DNA from: Pseudalkalibacillus hwajinpoensis
Lineage (GTDB): Bacteria; Bacillota; Bacilli; Bacillales; Guptibacillaceae
Assembly (NCBI RefSeq): GCF_039851965.1
Contig: NZ_CP156674.1
Coordinates: forward strand, 2,418,001 to 2,482,000
Reading direction: 5' to 3'
Length of the DNA stretch: 64,000 bases
Shown here: piece after piece, positions 49,091 through 57,806 of the stretch
How the letters are laid out: each line of letters opens with the position of its first letter
Numbering within the stretch: position 1 is the stretch's first letter
The notes under the pieces: model-generated
Seen by the model: the letters and a program-made list of their open reading frames with translations, nothing else
Databases searched by the model: none
What the model was told of the DNA's origin: nothing
Made by a program: the position numbers and the translations under genes

Positions 49091-52000
49091 TTGAAACGAA
49101 GGTCAAAAGGTCGTTTGATCAGCTTTGCGCTGATTTTCTCAATGGTCCTTAGCTTTTTCGCGTTACCAGTTTCACAGTATGCTTCTGCAGCTGAAGAAAC
49201 GTTTCAAGATCTTATCATTTCAGAGTACATTGAAGGTGGAAGCTACAACAAAGCTCTCGAACTTTACAATGGAACAGGGAATTCAATTAATCTAGCTGAT
49301 TATACCCTTGAACTCTATTCTAATGGAGAGACAGAACCAAAGTATTCCTTAACATTAGAAGGAACACTTGCAGATGGGGAAGTTTTTGTACTTGCTCATG
49401 ATCAAGCAGTCCAGACTATGTTAGATCAAGCTGATGTAACGAATCAAACTGTCGTTAATTTCAATGGTAATGATGTTGTTACGCTCAAAAAGAATGATGA
49501 TATTATCGATTCACTTGGTCAAATTGGTTCAGACTCTGATTTCGCCAAAGACGTAACACTTGTCCGTAATGACTCAGTAACAACAGGTGACTCAGATGCA
49601 ACTGACGCATTTGACTTCACGACTGAATGGACAAGTCATGCAAAAGACACTTTCACATTCCTCGGCGCACACCTTTCTGACGACACTACACCAGATCCGG
49701 AACCAATCGAACTTTCAACAATCGCTGATGCTAGATCAGTAGCCAAAGGCACACAAGTAAAAGTAAAAGGAATTGCCACAGCTTCATTTGAAACTGGTGG
49801 TCAAACAAATCTTTTTATCCAAGATGACACAGCTGGAATTATTGTTCGCGCAGCCGGAATTACTGCTCAGCCTGGTGATGAAGTGACTGTAACAGGATCT
49901 ATGTCTGATTATTATGGAATGCAGCAAATCATGACGAGCTCTACTAATGTTGTTATAACAACTAAAGACAAAGGCATCCCGTCCCCTCAATCACTCACTT
50001 CAACAGATCTCTCAGCAGAAAATGGTGAACAGCACGAAGGCGAATTCACTCAGTTCACTTCTGTGACTGTTAATTCAGTCGATAGCAATGGAAACTTTAC
50101 TGCTGAAGATGGTTCAGGTGAATTTGTCATTAAGCCAAACGAGAAATCCCTCCTTGAAGTTGGAAAAACATATGAAATTCTAAAAGGTGTTATTGACTAC
50201 AACTTTAATGAATACAAGCTTGTTCCACGTAATGCTGCAGATGTTATCGAAAAGGCGTTCTCCGTTACAGCTAGCCCTAAAGCGGGATCTGTACTCGAAG
50301 GAACGATGATTACACTTGCAACAGCTGAAGAAGGAGCAACCATTCATTACACAGTAGATGGCAGCGAGCCAACTGCTGATAGTACAGAGTACATAGCTCA
50401 AATTGAGTTAACAGAAGTCACTACAATTAAAGCCGTTGCAGCAAAAGACGGTAAAACAAGCGACATTTCTACATTTGAATATGACGTTTTAAAATCTGCA
50501 AATGGAATTAGCATCCATGATATTCAAGGAGCCAATCATGCCTCTCCATATGAAGGAATGGCTGTCACTAAAATCGCTGGTATCGTCACAGCAAAAGACG
50601 GCTCTAACGGTTTTTACATGCAGGAGCCACAGCCTGACGACAATATCGCAACATCTGAAGGTATTTACGTTTACAAAAGCGGTGGCGCTGGTGTAGAGGT
50701 TGGCGACAAAGTAGAAGTAGATGGCCAGGTGAAAGAGTGGAGAGAAGAAGGCTACGATGATGCAGCAGATCTTCTTACAACACAAATCACAGCAACAAAC
50801 GTTGCGATCACTTCGTCTGGAAACACAGTTCCAGCTCCCATGGTGATAGGAGACGATCGCACGCCTCCAACTGAAAACATTGAAGATGACAACATGACAA
50901 CGTTTGACCCGCAAACAGACGGACTTGATTTTTATGAGAGTCTTGAAGGTATGTTGATTGAAATTCCAAATGCGACAATTTCTGGCCCAATTAAGTATGA
51001 CGAGCTCCCTGTCTATGTGAATGCAAGTGAAGGTAATCAATTCACGCGAGCACAGGGTCTATTGATATCTCCTGAAGATTACAATCCAGAGCGTATGTTG
51101 ATCGACGTGGATGGAATTGATCTAAATGCTACGACGGGAGATAGAATTGATGGCTCCATTACTGGTACAGTGAGCTACGATTACAGCAACTTCAAAATTC
51201 GTCCTACTGGCACGTTCCCTTCCGTAATTGAAGGTGATACAGCGCGTGAAGTGACGAAAATCGAATCAGCAGAAGGTGATCTAACTGTTGCAACTTACAA
51301 CATAGAGAACTTCTATGCTGGTACAGATGCAAGCAAAGTAGCGAAAATCGCTGATTCAATCGTAAATAATATGAAAACACCGGACATCATTGGACTGATC
51401 GAAGTTCAGGACAACAATGGTCCAACGGATGATGGCACGACAGATGCAAGCGAATCTTACAAAACGATTATTAAAGCGATCGAAGAAGCAGGCGGTCCAA
51501 CATACAAATTTACGGATATTGCTCCTGCCGACAAAACTGATGGTGGACAGCCAGGTGGTAACATTCGCGTTGGCTTCATCTACAACCCTGAACGTGTTGA
51601 TTTTCCTGAGAAAGATTCTGGCGATGCAACATCTTCAGTAGGTGTTGATGAGAATGGCTTAACGCTAAATCCTGGTCGCATTGATCCTACGAATGACGCG
51701 TTTGATGACTCTCGTAAACCACTTGCTGCAGAGTTTGAATTTAACGGTGAAAAAGTTGTTGTAGTAGCAAACCACTTCAACTCTAAAGGCGGCGATGGCG
51801 CACTATTTGGAGCTGATCACCCGGTCGTTCTTGGTAGTGAAGCACAGCGCTTGGAGCAAGCAGCTGTCGTAAATGGATTTGTAAATGACGTTGTTTCAAA
51901 CATGAAAGATTCGAATGTTGTAGTTCTTGGTGACTTGAACGACTTCGAATTCTCTGCGCCGATCAACAAGCTTGAAGGCGACGTTCTTACAAACATGATG

Positions 52001-53065
52001 GAAAAACTACCATCTGAACAGCGCTACACGTACATTTACCAGGGGAACTCTCAAGTACTTGATCACATTCTAGTTTCTAACAATCTTGCAAAGCGCACAA
52101 CGATTGATAGCATTAACATTAATGCAGATTTCAGTGAAGAAGATGGACGTGCAAGTGACCACGATCCAGTTCTAGCGAAAATCCAAATGGATAACAAAGT
52201 GGATCGTACTTCTGGCGAAACTCGTTACGAAACAGCGGTCGAAATCTCTAAAAAGGGATGGGAAAGCGCAGATACGATCGTACTTGCACGAGGAGATAAG
52301 TTCCCGGATGCACTAACGGGAGCACCACTTGCTTACAAGCACGATGCTCCAATTCTTTTAACTGAACAGAATAGACTCAATGCAGCCGTTAAGAAAGAAA
52401 TCGAGCGTCTTGGTGCTACGAAAGCGATTATTCTAGGCGGAACTTCAGCGATTTCATCGTATACGGAATATGAGCTAAAAGGTCTCGGACTAAAAGTCGA
52501 TCGTATCGCGGGTGAGGATCGTTATGAAACAGCTGTTAACATTGCAGCCAAACTTGACGGTTCACCTGAAAAATCAATTCTGGCGAATGCGTTCAACTTC
52601 CCTGATGCTCTATCCGTTGCATCTTATGCAGCGAAGAATGGCTACCCAATCGTGCTAACAAATGACGACAAGCTACCTGCAGTTTCGAAGAAAATCCTAT
52701 CCACTACGGACGAGCAAATTGTCGTAGGCGGGGAAAATGCCATCAATGCTGACATTTTTGAAAGTCTATCAAACGCTGTCCGCTATAGCGGCGATGATCG
52801 TTACGCAACATCAGCTGCCATCGCAACGGTTCTAACACCTGATGCAGATACAGCTGTTGTCGCAACAGGCGTGAAGTTCGCTGACGCTCTTGCAGGTTCA
52901 GTTCTTGCTGCTAAAGAAGACGCAGCAATCCTCCTCGTTAAGAAAGATGATATTCCAGGCGAGATTTCTGATGCAATTGAAGAAAATGATATCAACTCGT
53001 TCCATATCCTTGGCGGCACAAATGCTGTAAGTGAAGAGGTTATGAACGAGTTAGAGAGCAAATAA
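49091..53065 (+). CDS. Secreted ExeM/NucH-type nuclease with CWB2 anchor
   Basis: 1324-residue extracellular nuclease. Signal peptide (1-34); lamin-tail domain (about 36-150; ISEYIEGGSYNKALELYNG); OB-fold segments (215-300 and 475-600); chitobiase-type beta domain (TVDGSEPTADSTEY, about 420); endonuclease/exonuclease/phosphatase domain (730-1035) with VATYNIENF, GLIEVQ, NHFNSK, VVLGDLND and catalytic SDHDP; three CWB2 repeats (1038-1324). TTG start at 49091 after GGGGGGATGG. It likely breaks down extracellular DNA or RNA at the wall. The adjacent 5'-nucleotidase suggests use of the products. Confidence 0.88.
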   Translation: MKRRSKGRLISFALIFSMVLSFFALPVSQYASAAEETFQDLIISEYIEGGSYNKALELYNGTGNSINLADYTLELYSNGETEPKYSLTLEGTLADGEVFVLAHDQAVQTMLDQADVTNQTVVNFNGNDVVTLKKNDDIIDSLGQIGSDSDFAKDVTLVRNDSVTTGDSDATDAFDFTTEWTSHAKDTFTFLGAHLSDDTTPDPEPIELSTIADARSVAKGTQVKVKGIATASFETGGQTNLFIQDDTAGIIVRAAGITAQPGDEVTVTGSMSDYYGMQQIMTSSTNVVITTKDKGIPSPQSLTSTDLSAENGEQHEGEFTQFTSVTVNSVDSNGNFTAEDGSGEFVIKPNEKSLLEVGKTYEILKGVIDYNFNEYKLVPRNAADVIEKAFSVTASPKAGSVLEGTMITLATAEEGATIHYTVDGSEPTADSTEYIAQIELTEVTTIKAVAAKDGKTSDISTFEYDVLKSANGISIHDIQGANHASPYEGMAVTKIAGIVTAKDGSNGFYMQEPQPDDNIATSEGIYVYKSGGAGVEVGDKVEVDGQVKEWREEGYDDAADLLTTQITATNVAITSSGNTVPAPMVIGDDRTPPTENIEDDNMTTFDPQTDGLDFYESLEGMLIEIPNATISGPIKYDELPVYVNASEGNQFTRAQGLLISPEDYNPERMLIDVDGIDLNATTGDRIDGSITGTVSYDYSNFKIRPTGTFPSVIEGDTAREVTKIESAEGDLTVATYNIENFYAGTDASKVAKIADSIVNNMKTPDIIGLIEVQDNNGPTDDGTTDASESYKTIIKAIEEAGGPTYKFTDIAPADKTDGGQPGGNIRVGFIYNPERVDFPEKDSGDATSSVGVDENGLTLNPGRIDPTNDAFDDSRKPLAAEFEFNGEKVVVVANHFNSKGGDGALFGADHPVVLGSEAQRLEQAAVVNGFVNDVVSNMKDSNVVVLGDLNDFEFSAPINKLEGDVLTNMMEKLPSEQRYTYIYQGNSQVLDHILVSNNLAKRTTIDSININADFSEEDGRASDHDPVLAKIQMDNKVDRTSGETRYETAVEISKKGWESADTIVLARGDKFPDALTGAPLAYKHDAPILLTEQNRLNAAVKKEIERLGATKAIILGGTSAISSYTEYELKGLGLKVDRIAGEDRYETAVNIAAKLDGSPEKSILANAFNFPDALSVASYAAKNGYPIVLTNDDKLPAVSKKILSTTDEQIVVGGENAINADIFESLSNAVRYSGDDRYATSAAIATVLTPDADTAVVATGVKFADALAGSVLAAKEDAAILLVKKDDIPGEISDAIEENDINSFHILGGTNAVSEEVMNELESK

Positions 53066-53220
53066 AGTGAAACTTCCATCAGGGGGGGGTTTGCTTCTTC
53101 CCCCTCTGATGGTTAGTTGAACCAATCGGACCTTTAGGGGCAGTTGACCCCCACCTGAACGTCTCGATTGATTTACATTCCTGAGGTGGGGGTTTTACTG
53201 CCCCTTAAGGCTGGGATAAA
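53062..53220 (+). repeat. 158-bp two-hairpin dispersed repeat, copy 2
   Basis: Inverted copy of the element at 35443-35600, overlapping the nuclease stop codon. Hairpin CCATCAGGGGG.../CCCCCTCTGATGG, the shared block TTAGTTGAACCAATCGGACC and the second hairpin AGGGGCAGTTGACCCCCACCT/AGGTGGGGGTTTTACTGCCCCT (in pieces). Compared with copy 1, a C-G pair of the first stem is A-T here. The rest of the gap to 53402 is AT-rich with a TATAAT at 53337. Confidence 0.8.
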
Positions 53221-53402
53221 GAGGTGAAAGGGCGGACTCATTCCGCCTTCTCCTAACCTATGAAACTAGTCACAAAGGATGAGTTAGAATTTGTTGAATA
53301 GTCTTACAAACAGGACCATCAACCTATCAATCTGGTATATAATGAAATTCGCATTTAAATTCCGACAAAAAATGAGTTTTCGAAAGGGAAGGGATTACGT
53401 AA

Positions 53403-55853
53403 ATGAATATGAAAAAACCTCTTTTCGGCGTTCTATCAACAGCTGCACTGGCATTAGGGATTTCTGCTGCAGCGCCATCAACCCCTGTAGAAGCTGCTGC
53501 TGGTGACTTTGATCTTACAATTATGCACACGAACGATACGCATGCACATCTCGATAATGCACCAAGAAGACTGACAGCAGTTGAGGAAATTCGTGCGGCT
53601 CGCGCAAACACCATTTTGTTGGATGCGGGGGATGTTTTCTCTGGAACGCTATTTTTCAATAAATACAAAGGCCTTGCAGACGTGCAGTTTATGAACATGA
53701 TGGACTACGATGCAATGGTTCCAGGAAACCATGAATTCGACGAAGGTCCAAAAACATTCTCTGAATTTGTTAAACAAACGAAATTCCCGATCGTTAGCTC
53801 AAATATTGACTATAGTAAAGACCCTGACCTTGGACCTCTCTACAAAAATGAAATGGCCATGACTGGTGACGATGGCACCATCTATCCAGCTGTTATTCTA
53901 GATGTAAACGGGGAAGAAGTTGGTGTCTTCGGCCTAACGATTGAATCAACAGATGAGTTATCAAGCCCTGGAGACACAATTTCCTTCCAGAACCATCAGA
54001 AGCAAGCAGAAAAAATGGTGGCGATGTTTGAAGAAAAAGGGATCAACAAAATCGTTGCTCTTACTCACCTTGGAAAAACGGTAGAAGTAGAGCTTGCTGA
54101 AACAGTTAAAGGCATCGACCTTGTTGTTGGTGGACATAGCCACACGAAAATTGAAGAAGCAGTCGTTGTAAACGAAACAGAAGAGCCTACACTTGTCGTA
54201 CAGGCGAATGAATATAGCAAATACCTTGGTGATGTTGAAGTAACTTTTAATGCAGACGGCGTTCTAACAGAGTGGGACAATGAGTTGCTTGACCTTAGCG
54301 AAGATAGCACTTTAGAAGCTGATCCAGAAGCACAGGCTCTTTATGACGACCTCAAAAAACCGTTAGAAGAAATTGAGAAGCAGGTTGTTGGCGAATCAGA
54401 TGTTTACCTTGATGGTAAACGGGGATCTGTAAGAACCGGCGAAACGAATCTCGGAAACTTAATTACAGACGGAATGCTTTTCAAAGCACAACAATTCACA
54501 GATGCGACGATCGCAATTACAAATGGCGGAGGAATCCGCGAATCGATCGATGAAGGTCCGATTACGTTAGGCGAAGTTTTAACAACAATGCCTTTCGGTA
54601 ACAACCTTGTTACGGTTGATTTGACCGGGGAAGAAATTATTTCTTCATTGGAGCATGGAGTTAGCGCAGTTGAAACAGAACAGGGTCGCTTTGCTCAAGT
54701 TTCTGGACTGTCATACTCTTTCGATAAAGATCTTCCTGTAGGAGAACGTATTCTTGATGTTAACGTAACAACTGAAAATGGTTATGAAGATATCGATCCA
54801 GAAGCGATGTACACTGTTGCAACAAATGCTTATATCGCAACTGGTGGAGATGGTTATGATGCTATGGGTGCAGCAGCAGCTGAAGGCCGTATAGAAGAGC
54901 TTAACTTCGTAGACTTTGAAGTATTCACAGAGTACCTTGATGAGATCGGAACAGTTCAGCAAACAGAAGAAGCACGTATCGTAGAAGCTGGGCTTGAGCG
55001 TATTGAAGGTGAAACCCGTTACGAAACTTCTGTTAAAATCTCTCAAGAAGGCTGGGATACAGCAGATACCGTCGTTCTAGCACGCGGCGATTCTTTCCCA
55101 GATGCGCTAGCAGGTGCACCACTAGCTTATAAATATGATGCTCCAATTCTTTTAACAGAAAGCGGATCATTGAACACAATGACGAAGGAAGAAATTACAC
55201 GTCTCGGTACTGAAAAAGTATTTATCCTCGGCGGAAAGAGTGCAATTTCAAGCTACGTGATGTTCCAGCTAGAAGGTATGGGTGTTGATGTAGAACGGAT
55301 CGCGGGAGACAATCGTTTTGATACAGCAGCGAACATCGCAGCTCGTCTTGGCGGATCTCCAGATAAGGCGATCATCGCTAACGGAATGACCTTCCCGGAT
55401 GCACTTGCGATCGCTCCATATGCAGCGGAGCAGGGTTATCCAATTCTTTTAACAGAAGCGGATGAAATTCCGTCTTCTACAAGCAATGCGCTTAAAGGAA
55501 TTGATGATTCTATTATCGTTGGTGGGGACACTGCTGTTAGCGAGAAGCTAGACGATCGTCTACACGCTTCAGCCCGCTATGCTGGAGAGAACCGTTTCGG
55601 TACTGCAGCTGATATTGCAACGAACTTGAATGCGTCAGCTCGTGTATATGTTTCAACTGGTATGAACTTCGCTGATGCTCTCTCTGGATCTGTTCTTGCA
55701 GCGAAGAGAAATGCTGCAATGCTTCTTGTTAAGCCGGATATGCTTCCTGCTGAAACGGCAGAAGCGGTTGATATGATGGATGCTTATGACTTCCAGGTTC
55801 TTGGTGGAGAAAATGCTGTAAGTGAAGATGTGATTTCAAAGCTTAAGAAATAA
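53403..55853 (+). CDS. Secreted 5'-nucleotidase / metallophosphoesterase with CWB2 anchor
   Basis: 816-residue UshA/YfkN-like enzyme that removes phosphate from nucleotides outside the cell. Signal peptide (1-32); metallophosphoesterase domain (36-260) with metal motifs MHTNDTHAHL, DAGDVFSG, GNHEFDEG and VGGHSHT; 5'-nucleotidase C-terminal domain (330-505) with ITNGGGIRESIDEG and TGGDGYDAM; three CWB2 repeats (535-816). ATG at 53403 with AAAGGGAAGGG. All metal ligands appear present. Confidence 0.9.
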   Translation: MNMKKPLFGVLSTAALALGISAAAPSTPVEAAAGDFDLTIMHTNDTHAHLDNAPRRLTAVEEIRAARANTILLDAGDVFSGTLFFNKYKGLADVQFMNMMDYDAMVPGNHEFDEGPKTFSEFVKQTKFPIVSSNIDYSKDPDLGPLYKNEMAMTGDDGTIYPAVILDVNGEEVGVFGLTIESTDELSSPGDTISFQNHQKQAEKMVAMFEEKGINKIVALTHLGKTVEVELAETVKGIDLVVGGHSHTKIEEAVVVNETEEPTLVVQANEYSKYLGDVEVTFNADGVLTEWDNELLDLSEDSTLEADPEAQALYDDLKKPLEEIEKQVVGESDVYLDGKRGSVRTGETNLGNLITDGMLFKAQQFTDATIAITNGGGIRESIDEGPITLGEVLTTMPFGNNLVTVDLTGEEIISSLEHGVSAVETEQGRFAQVSGLSYSFDKDLPVGERILDVNVTTENGYEDIDPEAMYTVATNAYIATGGDGYDAMGAAAAEGRIEELNFVDFEVFTEYLDEIGTVQQTEEARIVEAGLERIEGETRYETSVKISQEGWDTADTVVLARGDSFPDALAGAPLAYKYDAPILLTESGSLNTMTKEEITRLGTEKVFILGGKSAISSYVMFQLEGMGVDVERIAGDNRFDTAANIAARLGGSPDKAIIANGMTFPDALAIAPYAAEQGYPILLTEADEIPSSTSNALKGIDDSIIVGGDTAVSEKLDDRLHASARYAGENRFGTAADIATNLNASARVYVSTGMNFADALSGSVLAAKRNAAMLLVKPDMLPAETAEAVDMMDAYDFQVLGGENAVSEDVISKLKK

Positions 55854-55911
55854 GATCGAAGAGATGCAGGGGCCTTCACGCCTCTGCATTCTTTATACCA
55901 TCTTGAATGGG

Positions 55912-55956
55912 AAGTAGACCCCACCTTAAGAACATAGGTGGGGTCTACTTTATTTT
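55912..55956 (+). terminator. Terminator of the 5'-nucleotidase gene
   Basis: AAGTAGACCCCACCT and AGGTGGGGTCTACTT form a perfect 15-bp stem around a 9-nt loop, followed by TATTTTG. A weaker hairpin (ATGCAGGGG...CCTCTGCAT, 55864-55892) lies just upstream. Confidence 0.88.
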
Positions 55957-56051
55957 GAAAGTTTTCCAAGTAAATAGAGGAAATAAAGAATAAACAGCTA
56001 ATACTATCATTATCCATTCGTTATTAAGAATGAATATGGGGAGGGATTCGG

Positions 56052-57665
56052 TTGAGAAAAGGGAAAGTCAACTCCTTTCTGTTACTGGTTTGTCTGTTTG
56101 TTTTACTCGTTCCATCAATGGCATCAGCTACTGTTACAAATGATGAAAAAGCAGTTGTTAACTTTACGGCTCTTGGTGATTCGCTTGCGGCTGGGGTGCT
56201 TTCAGATAATAAGCTTGGGAAAAGTTTTAATGACTACATAGCAGAGGACCTTAATGAAATAGAATTATTGGGGACTTATCAAAAACCTTTCACCGTGCCA
56301 GGCGCAACTTCAATGGACTTGCTAAATGAACTGCAAAACCCTCAAACACAGGCGAAGCTTCAGTCTCAAAACGTCATTACGATTTCAATTGGAGCAAATG
56401 ACTTTCTGCAATATCTTTCAAGTGATCCTACGAAATTACAGAATGAGGAATTTGTAAAAATACTCATGGCAGAGCTTGGAGCAAATTACGGAGCAAGCCT
56501 TGGTATTATCCGTGCAATCAATCCAACCGCTGAAATCTATCTTCTAGGTTATTACAATGGGTTTCACGCATTACCTGCCGAGCAGCAACAATCACTGATC
56601 ATGCTAACAAACGCTGCTAATGATGTTATTGAAGCTGTTGCAGGAGCAACAGGCAGTCACTATGTTCCTACGTTCGATGCAATAGCAAAAGATTATCCTA
56701 CTTATCTTCCAACTCCATCTAACGTTCACCCATCTTCTGAAGGCTATAAAGTAATCGCAGACGAATTCTGGAAACAGATCCGACTTGATTTTCCAATCAA
56801 CTCAACCCGAATTTCAGGTGAAAATCGATACGAAACGGCAGTGATAGTGTCACAAGCTGGCTGGGAATTTGCGCAGGGTGTCATTATCGCACGTGGCGAT
56901 GATTTTCCTGATGCGCTAGCGGGAGCCCCACTTGCCTATGACTTGAACTCTCCGATTTTGTTAACGCATTCTGAGTCTCTCGACGATATCGTGAAAGATG
57001 AAATCGAACGACTGAATCCAGAGTTTGCGATTCTTCTCGGAGGTGAACAGGCCTTATCACCAGCAGTTGAAACAGCCATCGAGAAAATGGGAGTGCCGAC
57101 GAGTCGACTTGCTGGAGACGATCGTTACGAAACGGCTGCAGAAATTGCATACAGTATGCCGACTTCTGACAAAGCTGTGATCGCAAATGGAACAAAATTT
57201 GCTGATGCACTTGCGATCGCATCCTATGCAGCTGAAAATACGTATCCTATTTTGCTAGCAAAACAGGACGAAATTCCTAAATCAACTTCACAGGTATTAA
57301 GCATTTATCCTGAAAGTCTAGCCATTGGCGGAACGCAGGTTTTATCTGATAATCTAGTAAACCAGCTTCCGAATGCCAAGCGATATGGTGGCGCAGACCG
57401 TTTTGAGACGGCATCGATCATTGCGATGGAACTGAACCCTTCGTATAAAGCATTTGTATCAACAGGTCTCGAATTTGCGGATGCGCTTACTGGTAGCGTG
57501 CTCGCGGCTAAAACAGATAGTAGCTTCCTGCTTGTTCATCCTGAAAAAATGCAGGATACGGTCATAGAAGCAAGAGACAAGCTTGGTATCTATCATTTTA
57601 CGATCCTTGGTGGTCCAAAAGCGGTCAGCCCTTCGGTTGAAAAGCAACTTGTTGGGGTCGAATAA
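56052..57665 (+). CDS. Secreted SGNH/GDSL hydrolase with CWB2 anchor
   Basis: 537-residue lipase/esterase-like protein. Signal peptide (1-26); SGNH domain (about 35-250) with block I FTALGDSLAAGV (nucleophile Ser), block III ISIGANDFLQ and block V NVHPSSEGYKVIADEFW; three CWB2 repeats (254-537). At block V the Asp expected in DxH/DxxH is not present (SNVHP), so the triad may be a Ser-His dyad. Substrate unknown; possibly wall acetyl groups or lipids. TTG start at 56052 with GGGGAGGG. Confidence 0.85.
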   Translation: MRKGKVNSFLLLVCLFVLLVPSMASATVTNDEKAVVNFTALGDSLAAGVLSDNKLGKSFNDYIAEDLNEIELLGTYQKPFTVPGATSMDLLNELQNPQTQAKLQSQNVITISIGANDFLQYLSSDPTKLQNEEFVKILMAELGANYGASLGIIRAINPTAEIYLLGYYNGFHALPAEQQQSLIMLTNAANDVIEAVAGATGSHYVPTFDAIAKDYPTYLPTPSNVHPSSEGYKVIADEFWKQIRLDFPINSTRISGENRYETAVIVSQAGWEFAQGVIIARGDDFPDALAGAPLAYDLNSPILLTHSESLDDIVKDEIERLNPEFAILLGGEQALSPAVETAIEKMGVPTSRLAGDDRYETAAEIAYSMPTSDKAVIANGTKFADALAIASYAAENTYPILLAKQDEIPKSTSQVLSIYPESLAIGGTQVLSDNLVNQLPNAKRYGGADRFETASIIAMELNPSYKAFVSTGLEFADALTGSVLAAKTDSSFLLVHPEKMQDTVIEARDKLGIYHFTILGGPKAVSPSVEKQLVGVE

Positions 57666-57679
57666 AATCATATCAATTA

Positions 57680-57712
57680 AGAGATCAGCTCTCAGCTGGT
57701 CTCTTTCATTTT
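57680..57712 (+). terminator. Terminator of the SGNH hydrolase gene
   Basis: AGAGATCAGCT-CTC-AGCTGGTCTCT with one G-U pair, followed by TTCATTTTTC. Confidence 0.85.
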
Positions 57713-57806
57713 TCTCTAAATGCAGAATAATGGCAAATTTTAACTATCAAGTGGTAGACTGATAGTATGCGAGACATCAAGATCGACGAATGATGCTAGG
57801 GGGAAA

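Noticed and set aside
53062..53220. Treating the 158-bp element only as the nuclease terminator
   Set aside because: It can form terminator-like hairpins, but a near-identical inverted copy 17 kb away and conserved unpaired blocks show that it is a dispersed repeat.
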